Below are positions 8,190 through 17,594 of a stretch of DNA of 64,000 bases, in pieces. The stretch's first letter is position 1, and the number at the start of each line of letters is the position of its first letter. This DNA comes from Chloroflexota bacterium (GTDB taxonomy: Bacteria > Chloroflexota > Anaerolineae > Aggregatilineales > UBA2796), in assembly GCA_021325095.1 (NCBI GenBank), contig JAJPHV010000147.1, positions 1-64,000 on the forward strand, given 5' to 3'. A program made the translations under genes and the position numbers. Below the pieces are notes generated by a model, which was not told the DNA's origin, searched no databases, and worked only from the letters and a program-made list of their open reading frames with translations.

Positions 8190-9161
8190 GTGCCCAACGC
8201 TTCGATTGGGGTCGATGTGGGAGGAACAAAGATTGCTGCGGGCCTGGTCAACGCGCAGGGACAGATCGTATGTCGCGGACAGCGCCCTACCCCGGCAGGC
8301 AGCCCCACCGACATCCTGCGCGGCATTGCAGACGCCGTTAATGAAGTGATCCAGACCTCGGGCTTGAAGCGGGAACAGGTCGAGGCGATTGGCCTCGGTA
8401 TCCCTGGCCTGGTCGATCCCGCAACGGGTATAGGCATTGTCTCCGTCAACCTGCACTGGCACGACGTCCCGGTGAAGCGGGTTCTGGAAGAAATGTTGGG
8501 CAAGCCATGCTTCATCGACAATGACGTCAAGGTGGCCGCCCTGGGGGAATTCCGGCACGGACAAGGGCAGGGGTTGTCCAGCATGGTCTACCTCAGCATC
8601 GGTACTGGCATCGCGGCCCACCTGATCCTGGACGGAAAACTGTATCGCGGCCCGAACGGGATGGCTGGGGAGATCGGCCACGCCGTCATTGACCGGCACG
8701 GCCCGCGCTGCAACTGCGGCGCGCAGGGCTGCCTGGAAGCGCTGGCGTCGGGGCCGGCTATCGCCGCGCGCGCCACCGCAAAGATCAATGCAGGTCGGGC
8801 GTCCTCCCTGGTGCGGATGGCGACTGCGCAGCAGGAGCCAATCACCGCCGAGCAGGTCTTTGCGGCGGCGGCCAACGGCGACCCGCTGGCGCTGGAAACC
8901 ACCGAAGAGACGGGAAGCTACCTGGCTGACGCCATCCAAATTCTGATCATGATGCTTGATCCGCAGTTGGTCGTTCTCGGCGGCGGGGTAGCCCGTTCGG
9001 GAGACCTGTTGCTGTCGCCCATCCGGCGCTCGTTAGAACGCCAGGCCGCACAGTCCTACGTCTTCAGGCAGGCTTTTGCCCCGGAGCGGGTGCAGTTGAC
9101 CAGACTGGGCGGTGATGCCGCGATCCTGGGGGCTGCTTCGCTCGTAACAGCCGGGTTCTAA
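8190..9161 (+). CDS. ROK-family sugar kinase (glucokinase-like)
   Basis: Cytoplasmic ROK-family protein of 323 residues. It has the ATP-binding DVGGTK motif at the N-terminus, the catalytic region FIDNDVKVAALGE, the conserved GEIGH, and the ROK zinc-binding signature CNCGAQGCLE. This set indicates a sugar kinase, not a ROK repressor, because there is no N-terminal helix-turn-helix. I placed the start at the GTG at 8190, preceded by GGGAGG at 8174-8179. An in-frame ATG at 8172 has no ribosome-binding site. It probably phosphorylates the sugar imported by the transporter downstream. Exact sugar specificity cannot be read from sequence. Confidence 0.88.
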   Translation: MPNASIGVDVGGTKIAAGLVNAQGQIVCRGQRPTPAGSPTDILRGIADAVNEVIQTSGLKREQVEAIGLGIPGLVDPATGIGIVSVNLHWHDVPVKRVLEEMLGKPCFIDNDVKVAALGEFRHGQGQGLSSMVYLSIGTGIAAHLILDGKLYRGPNGMAGEIGHAVIDRHGPRCNCGAQGCLEALASGPAIAARATAKINAGRASSLVRMATAQQEPITAEQVFAAAANGDPLALETTEETGSYLADAIQILIMMLDPQLVVLGGGVARSGDLLLSPIRRSLERQAAQSYVFRQAFAPERVQLTRLGGDAAILGAASLVTAGF

Positions 9162-9303
9162 GGGTCGCTTTGAGAAACAGCGCAAGCATGGCAGGAGAGG
9201 AGGTGAAACAGCGCGTTATTCCATCGTCCCGCCTGAACAGAGATTGGCTCAGGCCGGGGCAAACGATACAAGAGGCATCAACTTAATGTAGGGAGAACAA
9301 AAT

Positions 9304-10635
9304 ATGAGGCCCAAGACTTCTATTCGATCCCTCCGCCGCCTCGGACTGCTGTTCGTGGCATTAGTATTCCTCGCTTTTGGCTCCATGCTACCGGTGGGAG
9401 CCGTTCAAGCGACCAATCTGAATTTCGTGGTCTGGTCATACGGCATCGAGACCATCCAGAGCAACATTCAGAACTTCCAGAAACTGAACCCCGACATCAC
9501 GGTCAAGCTCCAGGACTATTCCTGGTTGCAGTACCACGACACGATGGTCGGGCGCTTCACCGCCAACAACGCACCGGAAGTGCTCTATGGCTCGGATCAC
9601 TGGCTTCAGGAGTGGGCAAATGCCGGCTGGCTTGAGCCGCTGGATACGCACTTCCCGCAGGTCAAAGAGTATTCAAACGACCTGGCTCCGTATGCGTTGC
9701 AGGGCATGACCTATAACGGTCACATTTACGGGCTGTCCTACTACGCCGATACCATCGTCTTTGTTTACAACGAGGAGCACCTGAGCAAAGCGGGCATCAC
9801 CAAGCCGCCAGAGACGTGGGACGACGTACTCAGCCAGGCCCAGACGATCAAGGACAAGGGCATTGCAGAGTATCCCATCATCCTGGCCTTCTCGCAGCAG
9901 GAAGGCGCTTCTATCGAGGCGTTCTACTCGATGGTCTATTCGCGCTTTGACGGCCCCGGGGCCATGTTCGACGAGAAGAACACCCCGACCTTCAACAAAG
10001 CCGGCAGCGCTGCCGCACAGACCATTGACTGGCTCAAGACCGCTTACGATAAGAAGCTGCTCGACCCGGCCAGCCTTCAGACAGCCGAGATCGACCAGGT
10101 GAAGAGTATGCAGGCTGGCGCTCACACCTTCACCATCTTCCCGCAGTACAACCTGGCCGAACTGAACAAACCGGCCAGTTCCGACTTCGCGGGCAAGTTC
10201 AAGATGGCGCTCATGCCGGGCAGCAGCCACGCCACTGTCGGCTACGTGCGCTTCTATGCCATGAGCAGCGCAGCAGCCAAGCAGGGCCAGGCCACACTGG
10301 ACGCTGCCTGGAAATTCCTGGAGTATTTCGGCGGCAAGACCAACGGCAAGTACGAGGTCGTCAAGCGCTGGGCGGTGGAAAACGGCCTGGGGTTCGCCCA
10401 ACTACCGCTCTTTGACGATCCAGATGTCGCTAAAGCCTTTGGAGCCTGGGGTGACATCCCGACCATCAAGGCTCAGGCCAAGCTGGCCCGCATCAAGGAG
10501 GGGCTGACTCCCTGGTATGGTTCGTGGGATGTCTTCACTCGCGCCGAAGTTCAGAAAGCTATCCTCGGCCAGGAAAGCACCGCCGATGCGCTCAAGGCAA
10601 TGGCCGACAAATATACCGAGTTAAGCACGCAGTAG
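9304..10635 (+). CDS. ABC sugar transporter substrate-binding protein
   Basis: A 443-residue extracellular solute-binding protein of family 1. It opens with a basic stretch and a hydrophobic signal (LGLLFVALVFLAFGSML, about residues 13-30) and no lipobox, so it is probably secreted or held by an uncleaved anchor. The mature part has the family 1 landmarks LNFVVWSYG, a PEVLYGSDHWLQEWANAGWLEPLD segment and GLSYYADTIVFVYNEE near 150. It precedes two MalF/MalG-type permeases. The likely cargo is an oligosaccharide or glycoside. Confidence 0.9.
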   Translation: MRPKTSIRSLRRLGLLFVALVFLAFGSMLPVGAVQATNLNFVVWSYGIETIQSNIQNFQKLNPDITVKLQDYSWLQYHDTMVGRFTANNAPEVLYGSDHWLQEWANAGWLEPLDTHFPQVKEYSNDLAPYALQGMTYNGHIYGLSYYADTIVFVYNEEHLSKAGITKPPETWDDVLSQAQTIKDKGIAEYPIILAFSQQEGASIEAFYSMVYSRFDGPGAMFDEKNTPTFNKAGSAAAQTIDWLKTAYDKKLLDPASLQTAEIDQVKSMQAGAHTFTIFPQYNLAELNKPASSDFAGKFKMALMPGSSHATVGYVRFYAMSSAAAKQGQATLDAAWKFLEYFGGKTNGKYEVVKRWAVENGLGFAQLPLFDDPDVAKAFGAWGDIPTIKAQAKLARIKEGLTPWYGSWDVFTRAEVQKAILGQESTADALKAMADKYTELSTQ

Positions 10636-10650
10636 CGCTGTACCCTGAGT

Positions 10651-10677
10651 AGAGGGCGATGTGGGCCATCGCCCTCT
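10651..10677 (+). other. Intercistronic hairpin between binding-protein and permease genes
   Basis: A perfect 11-bp stem (AGAGGGCGATG 10651-10661, CATCGCCCTCT 10667-10677) with a 5-nt loop sits between the binding-protein stop and the permease ribosome-binding site. No T-tract follows. In ABC operons such stems commonly protect the upstream mRNA or give partial termination, which makes binding protein exceed permease. Confidence 0.6.
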
Positions 10678-10702
10678 AGCGACTGTGAGCCGGAGGCGCG
10701 CT

Positions 10703-11620
10703 ATGGGAGCAAGCCAGATTTCAGCCGTCAAAAGTCCGGCAAGGAGCCTGAACTGGGAACGGGTCTACCCCTATCTCTCTATCCTGCCGGTCTTCCTGGT
10801 GATCGCGCTGTTTACCATCTATCCCGTCCTGTATTCGCTGTGGATCAGCCTGCATCGTTACGTGCTGACACAGCCCAAAAGCCATCCGTTCGTCGGGCTG
10901 AGAAACTTCAGCGAAACCATTGGCAGTTACTACTTCACCAACTCGATTGCCGTCACCGGAATTTATGCTGTCGCTGCCGTGCTGGGCGTGATCGTCTTCG
11001 GGCTTCTGGTCGCCCTGTTCCTCAACACGCGGGTGCGCACGGCGGGCATCGTGAAAATCTTGATCCTGCTTCCCTGGGCGATCCCGGCTGTGACCAGCGG
11101 GCTTTTGTGGAAGTGGCTGCTCAATGCGGACTTCGGCGCGCTGAACGGTCTGCTGTATTCTCTGGGCATCATCAATAACTATATTCCGTTTCTGGCTACA
11201 CCCGAGTTAGCCAGGGTCAGCCTGATCCTGGCGCAAATCTGGAAGGAAGGCCCGCTCGCCGCTATCTTTTTCCTGGCCGGGCTGCAACTCATTCCCAAAG
11301 AAATCTACGAAACGGCCCGAATCGACGGCGGCGGCAACTGGCGTATTTTCTGGCACATCACGCTGCCGCTGCTGCGCCCAACCCTGCTGGTTGTGCTGGT
11401 CTACGAGACAATGACCGCCATCCTGACTTTCGACATCATCGCCGTGATGACGGGCGGCGGCCCTGCCGACGCGACTGCCCTGATAAGCTGGTTTGCCTAC
11501 GCCGAAATATTCAAAAACCTCAACCTGGGACACGGCAGCGCCCTGGCTTTCGTGATTGCGCTCATCACCCTGGTGTTGATCATCCTGTATCTGCGTGCGC
11601 TGCGCACCGAGGAAGCATAA
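10703..11620 (+). CDS. Sugar ABC transporter permease (MalF-like)
   Basis: About 305 residues with six membrane helices; the first is in LSILPVFLVIALFTIYPVLYSLWIS. The EAA loop that contacts the ATPase is seen at EIYETARIDGGGNWRIFWHITLPLL, as expected for carbohydrate importers of the CUT1 class. The start is the ATG at 10703, preceded by GGAGG with 6-nt spacing; an upstream in-frame GTG lies inside the intercistronic hairpin. It pairs with the next permease gene, 3 bp downstream. Confidence 0.92.
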   Translation: MGASQISAVKSPARSLNWERVYPYLSILPVFLVIALFTIYPVLYSLWISLHRYVLTQPKSHPFVGLRNFSETIGSYYFTNSIAVTGIYAVAAVLGVIVFGLLVALFLNTRVRTAGIVKILILLPWAIPAVTSGLLWKWLLNADFGALNGLLYSLGIINNYIPFLATPELARVSLILAQIWKEGPLAAIFFLAGLQLIPKEIYETARIDGGGNWRIFWHITLPLLRPTLLVVLVYETMTAILTFDIIAVMTGGGPADATALISWFAYAEIFKNLNLGHGSALAFVIALITLVLIILYLRALRTEEA

Positions 11621-11623
11621 GCC

Positions 11624-12526
11624 ATGAACGTCCCGAGGACGAAGCGCCTTTTGAACTCCGCCCTGCTGAACCTGATCGGCCTGGCGCTGATCGTCTACCT
11701 GGCCGGGCCGTTCCTGTGGGTGATCACGGCCAGCTTCCAGGGCGAGAACGAACTGCTTCGCAAACCGCCGAGTTTTATCCCTCAGAATCCGACGCTGGCG
11801 AACTACAATTACGTGTTTACTGGCACGATTCCGCAGGAATATCAGGTTAAGGGACAGCTCCGCAGCCGGATCTCTCAGGAAGCGCGCCTGATTGCGCCAG
11901 CGCTCAAAAACAGCTTCGTGGTGGCGCTCTCGGTCATGGCGGTTGACGTGGTGCTCGGCGCGCTGGCGGGCTTCACTTTTGCGCGGCGACGGTTCAGGTT
12001 CAAAAATGCTTCCTACAACTTCATCCTGGCAAGCCGCCTCCTGCCAGCAATGGCTATCGCCATCCCTTACTATGTGATCGTACAATCCCTGGGCCTGCTG
12101 GACAGCTACCTGGCGCTGATTCTGGTCTACCTGGCGCTCACCCTGCCTTTCACTGTCTGGTTCCTGACACTCTACTTCACGAACATCCCGAAGGAAATTG
12201 AAGAGGCAGCCATGATCGACGGGTGCAACACCTTTCAGGCGCTGGTCAGGGTCGTTCTGCCGATGGCGCTGCCCGGTCTGGTCGCGGCGGCAGCCTTCGC
12301 CTTTATGACCTCCTACAATGAGTTTCTGTTCGCCCGCTTCCTGACCCAATCGATCAACACGCAGACCGGTCCGGTTATTATCGCCTCCGTCTCCGGCAAC
12401 CCGGACGCCAGCTATACGCTCATCTCGGTCTGCATCACCCTGGCAATTATCCCGCCCCTGATCCTGGCCGTGACGATGCGCCGCTGGCTGACCGAAGGGC
12501 TGTCGTCCTCGGTCACATTCCGCTAA
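11624..12526 (+). CDS. Sugar ABC transporter permease (MalG-like)
   Basis: A 300-residue inner-membrane permease with six helices and the EAA motif EIEEAAMIDGCNTFQALVRVVLP near residue 190. It is the second half of the CUT1 permease heterodimer. There is an unusually long extracytoplasmic stretch between helices 1 and 2 (about residues 40-95). No ATP-binding gene follows; CUT1 importers often share an MsmK/UgpC-type ATPase encoded elsewhere, and that is the likeliest case here. Confidence 0.92.
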   Translation: MNVPRTKRLLNSALLNLIGLALIVYLAGPFLWVITASFQGENELLRKPPSFIPQNPTLANYNYVFTGTIPQEYQVKGQLRSRISQEARLIAPALKNSFVVALSVMAVDVVLGALAGFTFARRRFRFKNASYNFILASRLLPAMAIAIPYYVIVQSLGLLDSYLALILVYLALTLPFTVWFLTLYFTNIPKEIEEAAMIDGCNTFQALVRVVLPMALPGLVAAAAFAFMTSYNEFLFARFLTQSINTQTGPVIIASVSGNPDASYTLISVCITLAIIPPLILAVTMRRWLTEGLSSSVTFR

Positions 12527-12579
12527 GGCCATTCTCGATGGGCAGCCTGTGTTCGGGCTGACAGGAAAGGAGACCCCAG

Positions 12580-15500
12580 GTGACTACCAGTGTGCAAGAA
12601 AAGGTAGCGGCTTACGAAGGGACGCTGACACTGCCCACCTATCCGATCCTGGCCGAGAACCGGAATCCGGTTTTTCACTCGCAGTACGGCGTTGCGCACA
12701 TCTATCCGTACACCCTGCTCGTAGATATCGCCACCGTCCCTGTCGAAAAAACGTACCGGACGCTGCATCTGGAAAACCGTTACCTGAAGGTCACGGTTTT
12801 GCCCGACCTGGGCGGGCGGGTCTACTCCGTCTACGACAAGGTGTCAGGACGGGAAGTGTTCTATAAGAACAGCGTGATCAAGTTCGCTCCTCTTGCCATC
12901 CGAGGGGCTTTCTTCTCCGGTGGGGTGGAGTTCAGCTTCCCGGTTGCACACGCGCCCACAACCGCCGACCCGGTGAACTGGCACATGCACGAGCACGCGG
13001 ATGGCAGCGCCTCGATCTCGATTGGCGGATTGGAACACATGTCGCAGATGCGCTGGATGGTCACGCTCACGCTTTACCCGGATCGCTGTGCGCTGGCCCA
13101 GGACGTTTTCCTCCAGAACCCGGCGCTCGTGGCGGGGCGTTACCATTACTGGACAAACGCCTCGCTCGTCTCCGAGCCAGGGACAGAGTTTATCTACCCG
13201 CTGCGCCGGGTCAGGTCTTACGAGTTCGCGGGCACAGCCTCATGGCCCAGGGCGCGCCTCGACCTGATCAAGCATGATCCGGGTCTGCCCGGCATGGAAG
13301 GTGTGCCGATGTGGCCCGCTGACCGGCTGCACGACCCGGTGAATTTCCGTTGGGAAAAGGATATGCTGGCCCAGGTTTCGATCTTTGGGCGTAACGTGCA
13401 GTGGGATTTCTTCGGCGCATGGCAGCACTCGGCAAACTGCGGGTACGCGCACTTCGCCGATCACCGGAACGTCTCCGGGATGAAGTTATGGTCGTGGGGG
13501 CAGTCGCCCGTCGGCATCGTGAACCAGACCTCGCTCACCGATGACGGCTCGGTGTATGCCGAAACCCAGTGCGGGGCGCTGGAGACGCAGCTCGATTTCG
13601 ACTTCCTGCCGCCCGGCAAGGTCCGCCAGTGGCGCGAGTGGTGGCTGCCCCTGCGCGGGCTTGGCGGCCTGACCTGCGCCAGCGACGAGCTGGGCGCGCG
13701 TATCCATCTCGCACCGGGCAAGCAAGCAGGCGACGTTGATCTGAGCGTTGGCATCTGCCCCGTTCGCCCGCTCAGACCGGCCAGGGTCAGCCTGTCGATC
13801 CCTGGCAGTGTTCTGCTCGAAGAGACCGTCACCATCTCGCCAGAAAAACCCTGGCTGTCCACCAGGACGGTTCGCGCCAGCCAACTGGCCGGGCACGCGA
13901 TAACGCTGATCGTTAGCGATGAAAAGGGCCAGGTGCTTCTCAATTACGTCCATGACCGGCAGGCGGAACAGGTTGAAGCTGCCGAACCCGCGTCCGTGAA
14001 AGGACCTGTGACCGCCGACGACTTCTACAGGCTTGGTTTGAGGCACGAAAACTTTGACAACCGCGAGCAGGCCCTCGACGCCTACACCCAGGCGCTGGCT
14101 CAGGAACCTCAGCACGGGCCGGCCCACCGGCAACTGGGGCTGATGTACCTGCGTTCCGCTGACCTGGACAGGGCCGCACGACACCTGCGAGAAGCGGCTG
14201 CCTCGGGCCATGTGGAAGCCAATTATTATTTAGGGCTGGTGGCTTTTTACCGCGAACAGTTTGCTCAGGCTGAAACCAGCTTTCAGGCCGTGCCGCAGGA
14301 GTCGCCGCTGGCAGCCGCCGCGCTGTGCGGGCTGGGGCGGATCGCGCTCCGGCGCAGTGATTGGGGCAAGGCCGCCCTCCTGTTTGAGCAGGCCCGCGCG
14401 CTGGATGAAGCCTCGACCACGCCCTCAGTACTGCTGGCCGCCGCACTCCGTCGCGCACGAAAGACGGAGCAGGCCGTCTACACACTCGAAGAACTGCTGG
14501 CGAGAGACCCGCTGAACCACCTGGCACTGCGCGAATTGGCGCTGCTCAAGGGCGATCCGTTTCGGGAGCGGCTGGCGCGGCTGTTGGCCGATGACCGGCA
14601 GTACATCCTCGACCTGGCCTGTGCATATCTGAATGCCGGGCTGCTGGAAGACGCCCTGCTCATCCTGACGGACGCGGCCCCGCGCTGGGATTACCCGCTG
14701 GTCAGCTATCTGGCCTGGGACATTCTGCACAAGCTAGGGAGAACGAACGAAGCGCGGCCCTGGCTGGAAAAAGCCGCGCAGGCGCCTCCCGACCTGGTTT
14801 TCCCCAGCCGCGTGGAGGAAGTGCTGGCCCTTGAGCACGCGCTCGCGCAGAATCCTGCCGATCCCAAAGCGAAATACTACCTGGGCAACTTTCTATATGC
14901 GCACGAGCGTTTCGACGAGGCCATCGCGCTCTGGGAAGCAGCAGCGCCGGGCCTGGACTCGTTCGACGTGCTCCATCGCAACCTGGGGCTGGCTTACTGG
15001 CAGCGACGCAACGCGCCGGAACGGGCGATCCAGTCGTTTGAGAGAGCATTGGCGATCAACGCCCAAAACCAGGACCTGTACCTGAACCTGGACAGGCTCT
15101 ATAAGGATCGAGGGTTAAGCGAGAAACGGGCAGCGCTGATCGAGCGCATCGAGAAGCTGCCAGCCCTGCGGGATGACCTGCACAAACGGTTAGTCATTAT
15201 GCTGGTTGAACTGGGTCAATACGAACACGCGATCCGACGGCTGGCCGAGGACAGATTTGTGCCCACCGAGATGGATCAGAGCTTCCATCTGGCCTATGCC
15301 GCCGCGCACATGCAGCGCGCCGCCGCCCGTATGGAAGCCGGCCAGATTGAACAGGCAATTGCCGATTACCGGAAGGCACTTGAATTTCCGGAGAACGTCG
15401 GGGTGGGCCGCCCGCTGACGCCCGGTAATGCCGAAATCCTCTACCGGCTCGGCCTGGCCTGCGAGCAACTCGGCAGATTTGACGAGGCCATCGCCGCCTG

Positions 15501-15606
15501 GCGTGAAGCTGCCCAGGAGCATCACCCACACGGCAGCCCGCTATTCCCATTCATCCAGATGTCCCTGGACAAGCTCAATCGCTACAGCGAGCTGGGCTAT
15601 GGCTAG
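12580..15606 (+). CDS. DUF5107 and TPR-repeat protein
   Basis: A 1008-residue cytoplasmic protein starting at a GTG with AGGAAAGGAG upstream. Residues about 30-340 form the DUF5107 module, a galactose-mutarotase/beta-sandwich-like domain (GGRVYSVYDK near 71, GVEFSFP near 114, MWPADRLHD near 243). From about residue 485 on there are many tetratricopeptide repeats (for example YRLGLRHENFDNREQALDAY, ALAQEPQHGPAHRQLGLMYL, YYLGNFLYAHERFDEAIALW). Proteins of this architecture sit in polysaccharide- and glycoside-use loci. The fold suggests carbohydrate recognition or epimerisation, and the TPRs suggest protein-protein scaffolding. No enzymatic activity is established. Confidence 0.82.
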   Translation: MTTSVQEKVAAYEGTLTLPTYPILAENRNPVFHSQYGVAHIYPYTLLVDIATVPVEKTYRTLHLENRYLKVTVLPDLGGRVYSVYDKVSGREVFYKNSVIKFAPLAIRGAFFSGGVEFSFPVAHAPTTADPVNWHMHEHADGSASISIGGLEHMSQMRWMVTLTLYPDRCALAQDVFLQNPALVAGRYHYWTNASLVSEPGTEFIYPLRRVRSYEFAGTASWPRARLDLIKHDPGLPGMEGVPMWPADRLHDPVNFRWEKDMLAQVSIFGRNVQWDFFGAWQHSANCGYAHFADHRNVSGMKLWSWGQSPVGIVNQTSLTDDGSVYAETQCGALETQLDFDFLPPGKVRQWREWWLPLRGLGGLTCASDELGARIHLAPGKQAGDVDLSVGICPVRPLRPARVSLSIPGSVLLEETVTISPEKPWLSTRTVRASQLAGHAITLIVSDEKGQVLLNYVHDRQAEQVEAAEPASVKGPVTADDFYRLGLRHENFDNREQALDAYTQALAQEPQHGPAHRQLGLMYLRSADLDRAARHLREAAASGHVEANYYLGLVAFYREQFAQAETSFQAVPQESPLAAAALCGLGRIALRRSDWGKAALLFEQARALDEASTTPSVLLAAALRRARKTEQAVYTLEELLARDPLNHLALRELALLKGDPFRERLARLLADDRQYILDLACAYLNAGLLEDALLILTDAAPRWDYPLVSYLAWDILHKLGRTNEARPWLEKAAQAPPDLVFPSRVEEVLALEHALAQNPADPKAKYYLGNFLYAHERFDEAIALWEAAAPGLDSFDVLHRNLGLAYWQRRNAPERAIQSFERALAINAQNQDLYLNLDRLYKDRGLSEKRAALIERIEKLPALRDDLHKRLVIMLVELGQYEHAIRRLAEDRFVPTEMDQSFHLAYAAAHMQRAAARMEAGQIEQAIADYRKALEFPENVGVGRPLTPGNAEILYRLGLACEQLGRFDEAIAAWREAAQEHHPHGSPLFPFIQMSLDKLNRYSELGYG

Positions 15607-15674
15607 GCGCTTATCGGCGAAGAAGCGCTTCGCTGTGATCGGTATCATTCATTGTCTCAAAGGAGACGATCAAG

Positions 15675-16451
15675 ATGAAGGTTCTATATACTGGCGACTC
15701 TTCGTACAACCTGGGGCCAGTCTTTGTGGCCTCGCCGTTCAACGTCGAGGTCAAAGGGTTCAGCGTCAACGTCTGGGGTCAGCCGCTCATCGATGCCCTA
15801 CAGGCCGATGGCGACATCGAAGTGACACACATGACGCCTCACAAAGCCATCTCCGACTTCCCACGCACGGTGGAAGACCTCTCGCGCTATGACGCCGTGA
15901 TCATCAGCGATTGCGAGTGCGAAGTGCTGGCGCTGTTTCCGTTCTGGATTCCGGGCACGCCTCAGCCGCATACCAATCGCCTGAAAGCCATCCGGGAGTA
16001 CACCCGAAATGGTGGCGGATTGCTCATGGTTGGCGGCTGGACATCGTTCAGTGGCCGCTTTGGGCACGGTGGGTACTACAACACACCAGTCGAAGAGGCT
16101 TTACCTGTAACCTGCCGGGAGGGGATCGATGACCGCGTCGAGACGCCGGAGGGCGTTTGCGTCAAGGTCATGAAGCCTGACCATCCTATTGTCGCCGGGA
16201 TTCCGGCCAACGAATGGCCTCCGTTTGAAGGCTTCAACAAGATTTTCCCCAAGCCTGGAGCGGATGTAGTGGCGATGATCGGCGAAGGCGAGGACGAGAA
16301 TCCGCTGATCGTGACCTGGGAATTCGGCAAGGGCCGCTCAATGGCTTTTGCCAGTGACTGCTCACCCCATTGGGCCGCACTGTTTCAGCCCTGGAAGTAT
16401 TATGGGCAGTTCTGGCGGCAGGCCGTGCGCTGGCTGGCGAAGAAATCCTGA
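15675..16451 (+). CDS. Putative glutamine amidotransferase-like (class I GATase fold) protein
   Basis: A 258-residue soluble protein with AAAGGAG ten bases before its ATG. It matches the GATase1-like family seen in sugar-use operons: YDAVIISDCECEVLALFP near residue 75, GGGLLMVGGWTSFSGRFG near 113, and a C-terminal GKGRSMAFASDCSPHW near 222. The flavodoxin-like fold is plausible. The catalytic Cys of true glutaminases is not in a recognisable nucleophile elbow, and the residue at that place looks like Gly/Trp, so glutaminase activity is doubtful. Many relatives are ThuA-like proteins of trehalose or sugar catabolism. Confidence 0.7.
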   Translation: MKVLYTGDSSYNLGPVFVASPFNVEVKGFSVNVWGQPLIDALQADGDIEVTHMTPHKAISDFPRTVEDLSRYDAVIISDCECEVLALFPFWIPGTPQPHTNRLKAIREYTRNGGGLLMVGGWTSFSGRFGHGGYYNTPVEEALPVTCREGIDDRVETPEGVCVKVMKPDHPIVAGIPANEWPPFEGFNKIFPKPGADVVAMIGEGEDENPLIVTWEFGKGRSMAFASDCSPHWAALFQPWKYYGQFWRQAVRWLAKKS

Positions 16452-16458
16452 AACCGGA

Positions 16459-16490
16459 GACAAGGGGCGCGTGCCCCTTGTCTTTCTTTG
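16459..16490 (+). terminator. Rho-independent terminator after the sugar operon
   Basis: A perfect 10-bp stem, GACAAGGGGC/GCCCCTTGTC (16459-16468 and 16473-16482), with a 4-nt loop followed by TTTCTTT. It sits right after the GATase-like gene and probably ends the main transcript of the sugar locus. The oxidoreductase downstream would be reached by read-through or have its own promoter. Confidence 0.8.
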
Positions 16491-16531
16491 CCTTGCTTTG
16501 GCAGGTGGGGCAACCATAGAAGGAGTTCTGG

Positions 16532-17566
16532 ATGGAGCAGGTCAGATTCGCCGTCATCGGTGCGGGTTTCATGGGCAGCCTGTTGGCCCGCATCGGCCAT
16601 GCGCTGCCCTATGCCTGCTGCGTTGCGGTAGCCGACGTTGACGGGGGGAGAGCACAGGTACTCGCGCGGCAATGTGAGGCCACCGCTTACCGGGACTACC
16701 GAGACATGCTTAAGCGCGAGCAAGTTGGGGCAGTCATCGTGGCAACGCCTGAGTTCGACCACCGCGAGCCAGCCCTTGCCGCTGCGCAGCAGGGATGTCA
16801 CCTTTTCGTTGAGAAACCACTGGCAACCACTCTGGACGACGCCGACGCTATCATCAAAGCCTGCTCGGATGCCGGAACACAGCTTATGGTGGGCCATATT
16901 CTCCGCTTCGAGTCCGGCTATGCCATGCTCAAGCAGGCGATTGAGAGTGGGAATATAGGCCGCTTCCTGTCCGCTTACGCCCGGCGTAATACCCCTATCT
17001 CCGAGGCACGACGCCTGGCGGGCCGCGTCAGCCCCGTCACTTATATTGCCGTGCACGACATTGACCAGTTCCTCTGGTATCACCCGGTCACGGTGAAGGC
17101 AGTCTCGGCAAAGGCCGTGCGCGGGCAGGTCTGGGAAGAGCTAAAGACCTACGACTTCGCCTGGATCACGATTGAATTCGAGGACGGGGCGCTGGCCGTC
17201 GAAGAAGTCGGCTGGGGCCTGCCGGAGACGTGGGCTGGCTGGGCGAGTCCAGCATCGTGGGGCGGCTTCGGCGACGTGCAAATGAACGTCATCGGCACAC
17301 AGGGTGTCCTCAACTTGAATCTCACGCCGATGAACGTCATGGCCTGCGATAGAGAGGGCTGGAAGCTGCCCGACACCCGCCACTGGCCCAATCTGAATGG
17401 CAAGCCTGCGGGCGCGGCCCGGCTGGAATTGGAGCACTTCTTTGAGTGCGTCGCTCAAGGCGACACGCCCGTCGTCACCGGGGCGGATGGACGGCGCTCA
17501 TTGGAGGTCGTGCTGGCTGCGGAGCAATCCATCGCTGGTGATTGCACCGTCTATTTGCATCATTAA
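16532..17566 (+). CDS. Gfo/Idh/MocA-family oxidoreductase
   Basis: A 344-residue NAD(P)-dependent sugar or polyol dehydrogenase-like protein. The N-terminal Rossmann motif is VIGAGFMGSLLARIG (about residues 8-22), the catalytic-lysine motif EKPLATT is near residue 93, and the C-terminal beta-sheet domain follows, with VHDIDQFLWY near 173. The start is the ATG at 16532 with AAGGAG upstream. It is convergent with the galactonate dehydratase gene and ends 28 bp from it. Substrate is not predictable within this family; context points to a sugar, lactone or inositol-like compound. Confidence 0.88.
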   Translation: MEQVRFAVIGAGFMGSLLARIGHALPYACCVAVADVDGGRAQVLARQCEATAYRDYRDMLKREQVGAVIVATPEFDHREPALAAAQQGCHLFVEKPLATTLDDADAIIKACSDAGTQLMVGHILRFESGYAMLKQAIESGNIGRFLSAYARRNTPISEARRLAGRVSPVTYIAVHDIDQFLWYHPVTVKAVSAKAVRGQVWEELKTYDFAWITIEFEDGALAVEEVGWGLPETWAGWASPASWGGFGDVQMNVIGTQGVLNLNLTPMNVMACDREGWKLPDTRHWPNLNGKPAGAARLELEHFFECVAQGDTPVVTGADGRRSLEVVLAAEQSIAGDCTVYLHH

Positions 17567-17594
17567 GTTGCCGGTTGCTGAGGGCCATCCGGTT

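Noticed and set aside
11207..12532. A 441-codon minus-strand open frame
   Set aside because: It is antisense to both sugar permeases, with low-complexity Asp/Gln/Arg/Gly composition and no recognisable motif.
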